Source: Dechloromonas agitata is5
GTDB lineage: Bacteria; Pseudomonadota; Gammaproteobacteria; Burkholderiales; Rhodocyclaceae
NCBI RefSeq assembly: GCF_000519045.1
Contig: NZ_KI912532.1
Coordinates: 1,240,001 to 1,304,000, forward strand
Direction of reading: 5' to 3'
DNA length: 64,000 bases
How positions within the stretch are numbered: position 1 is the stretch's first letter; each line of letters starts with the position of its first letter. The notes under the pieces are model-generated. The model saw nothing but the letters and a program-made list of their open reading frames with translations, searched no databases and was not told the DNA's origin. Both the position numbers and the translations under genes were made by a program. Shown here piece by piece: positions 63,989 through 64,000 of this stretch.

Positions 63989-64000
63989 ATGGCAACCCCG
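63989..64000 (+). CDS. glnA: Start of probable glutamine synthetase gene, cut by window end
   Basis: Only the first four codons (M-A-T-P) are inside the window. The ATG follows TTAGGAG by about 12 nt. The upstream pair of NtrC sites and the sigma-54 promoter are the classical control region of glnA (glutamine synthetase, ammonia assimilation). The call is therefore from regulation, not from protein sequence; another nitrogen-controlled gene such as glnK or amtB is possible. Confidence 0.6.

Overview
The window is 64 kb of GC-rich, densely packed chromosomal DNA. It most likely comes from a betaproteobacterium, probably a Rhodocyclales member related to Dechloromonas or Azonexus. That assignment is an inference from gene content and order: yicC then gmk-rpoZ-spoT, rph-rdgB-hemW next to a Ser/Thr kinase and PP2C pair, a nuclease-clsB pair, a CIRCE-controlled rpoH, and respiratory and c-di-GMP genes. 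I saw no rRNA, tRNA, insertion sequence, phage gene or CRISPR array.

Layout. 1-9.2 kb holds ubiB (cut by the left edge), a GGDEF cyclase, a UDG-superfamily glycosylase, argS, an FtsN-like SPOR protein, dsbA, an SDR enzyme, thiS-thiG and trmB. 9.2-15.5 kb holds a large NIT-PAS-GGDEF-EAL protein divergent from a bacteriohemerythrin, then rdgC, a YchJ-like protein, an OmpA-type lipoprotein and YidB. 15.5-20 kb (minus strand) holds hemW, rdgB, rph, a PP2C phosphatase and a Ser/Thr kinase. 20-28.6 kb (plus strand) holds yicC, a hybrid histidine kinase, gmk, rpoZ, spoT, dadA and tatD. 28.7-30.6 kb holds napG-napH without other nap genes, closed by a strong terminator. 30.6-37 kb holds rpoH under a CIRCE element, a TonB-dependent siderophore receptor with a 35-residue micro-ORF and a PepSY protein, an AraC regulator, a degenerate stand-alone receiver protein and a TSUP anion transporter. 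37.2-45.4 kb is a tetrathionate reductase locus (ttrBCA, convergent ttrSR) followed by an orphan modA. 45.5-48.4 kb holds gluQ, clsB and an EEP-family nuclease. 48.4-61 kb is a complete pelABCDEFG exopolysaccharide operon on the minus strand, preceded by nadA and a rhodanese. The window ends with a CDF cation transporter and the nitrogen-regulated (NtrC/sigma-54) promoter and first codons of what is probably glnA.

How the genes fit together. Three themes recur. (1) c-di-GMP: one cyclase, one probable phosphodiesterase with a nitrate/nitrite-type sensor domain, and the PelD receptor driving Pel synthesis. (2) Anaerobic respiration: a tetrathionate reductase with its own two-component system, a molybdate-binding protein beside the molybdoenzyme, a TSUP anion transporter just upstream, and orphan NapGH quinol-oxidation modules. 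(3) Stress and nutrient control: spoT, rpoH under HrcA/CIRCE, the NtrC-controlled glnA promoter, and the kinase/phosphatase pair. The most unusual items are the degenerate receiver (Asp to Glu at the phosphorylation site) translationally coupled to the TSUP transporter, the rpoH promoter built into the CIRCE repeat, the micro-ORF in the receptor/PepSY operon, and the unassigned dyads upstream of ttrB and modA.
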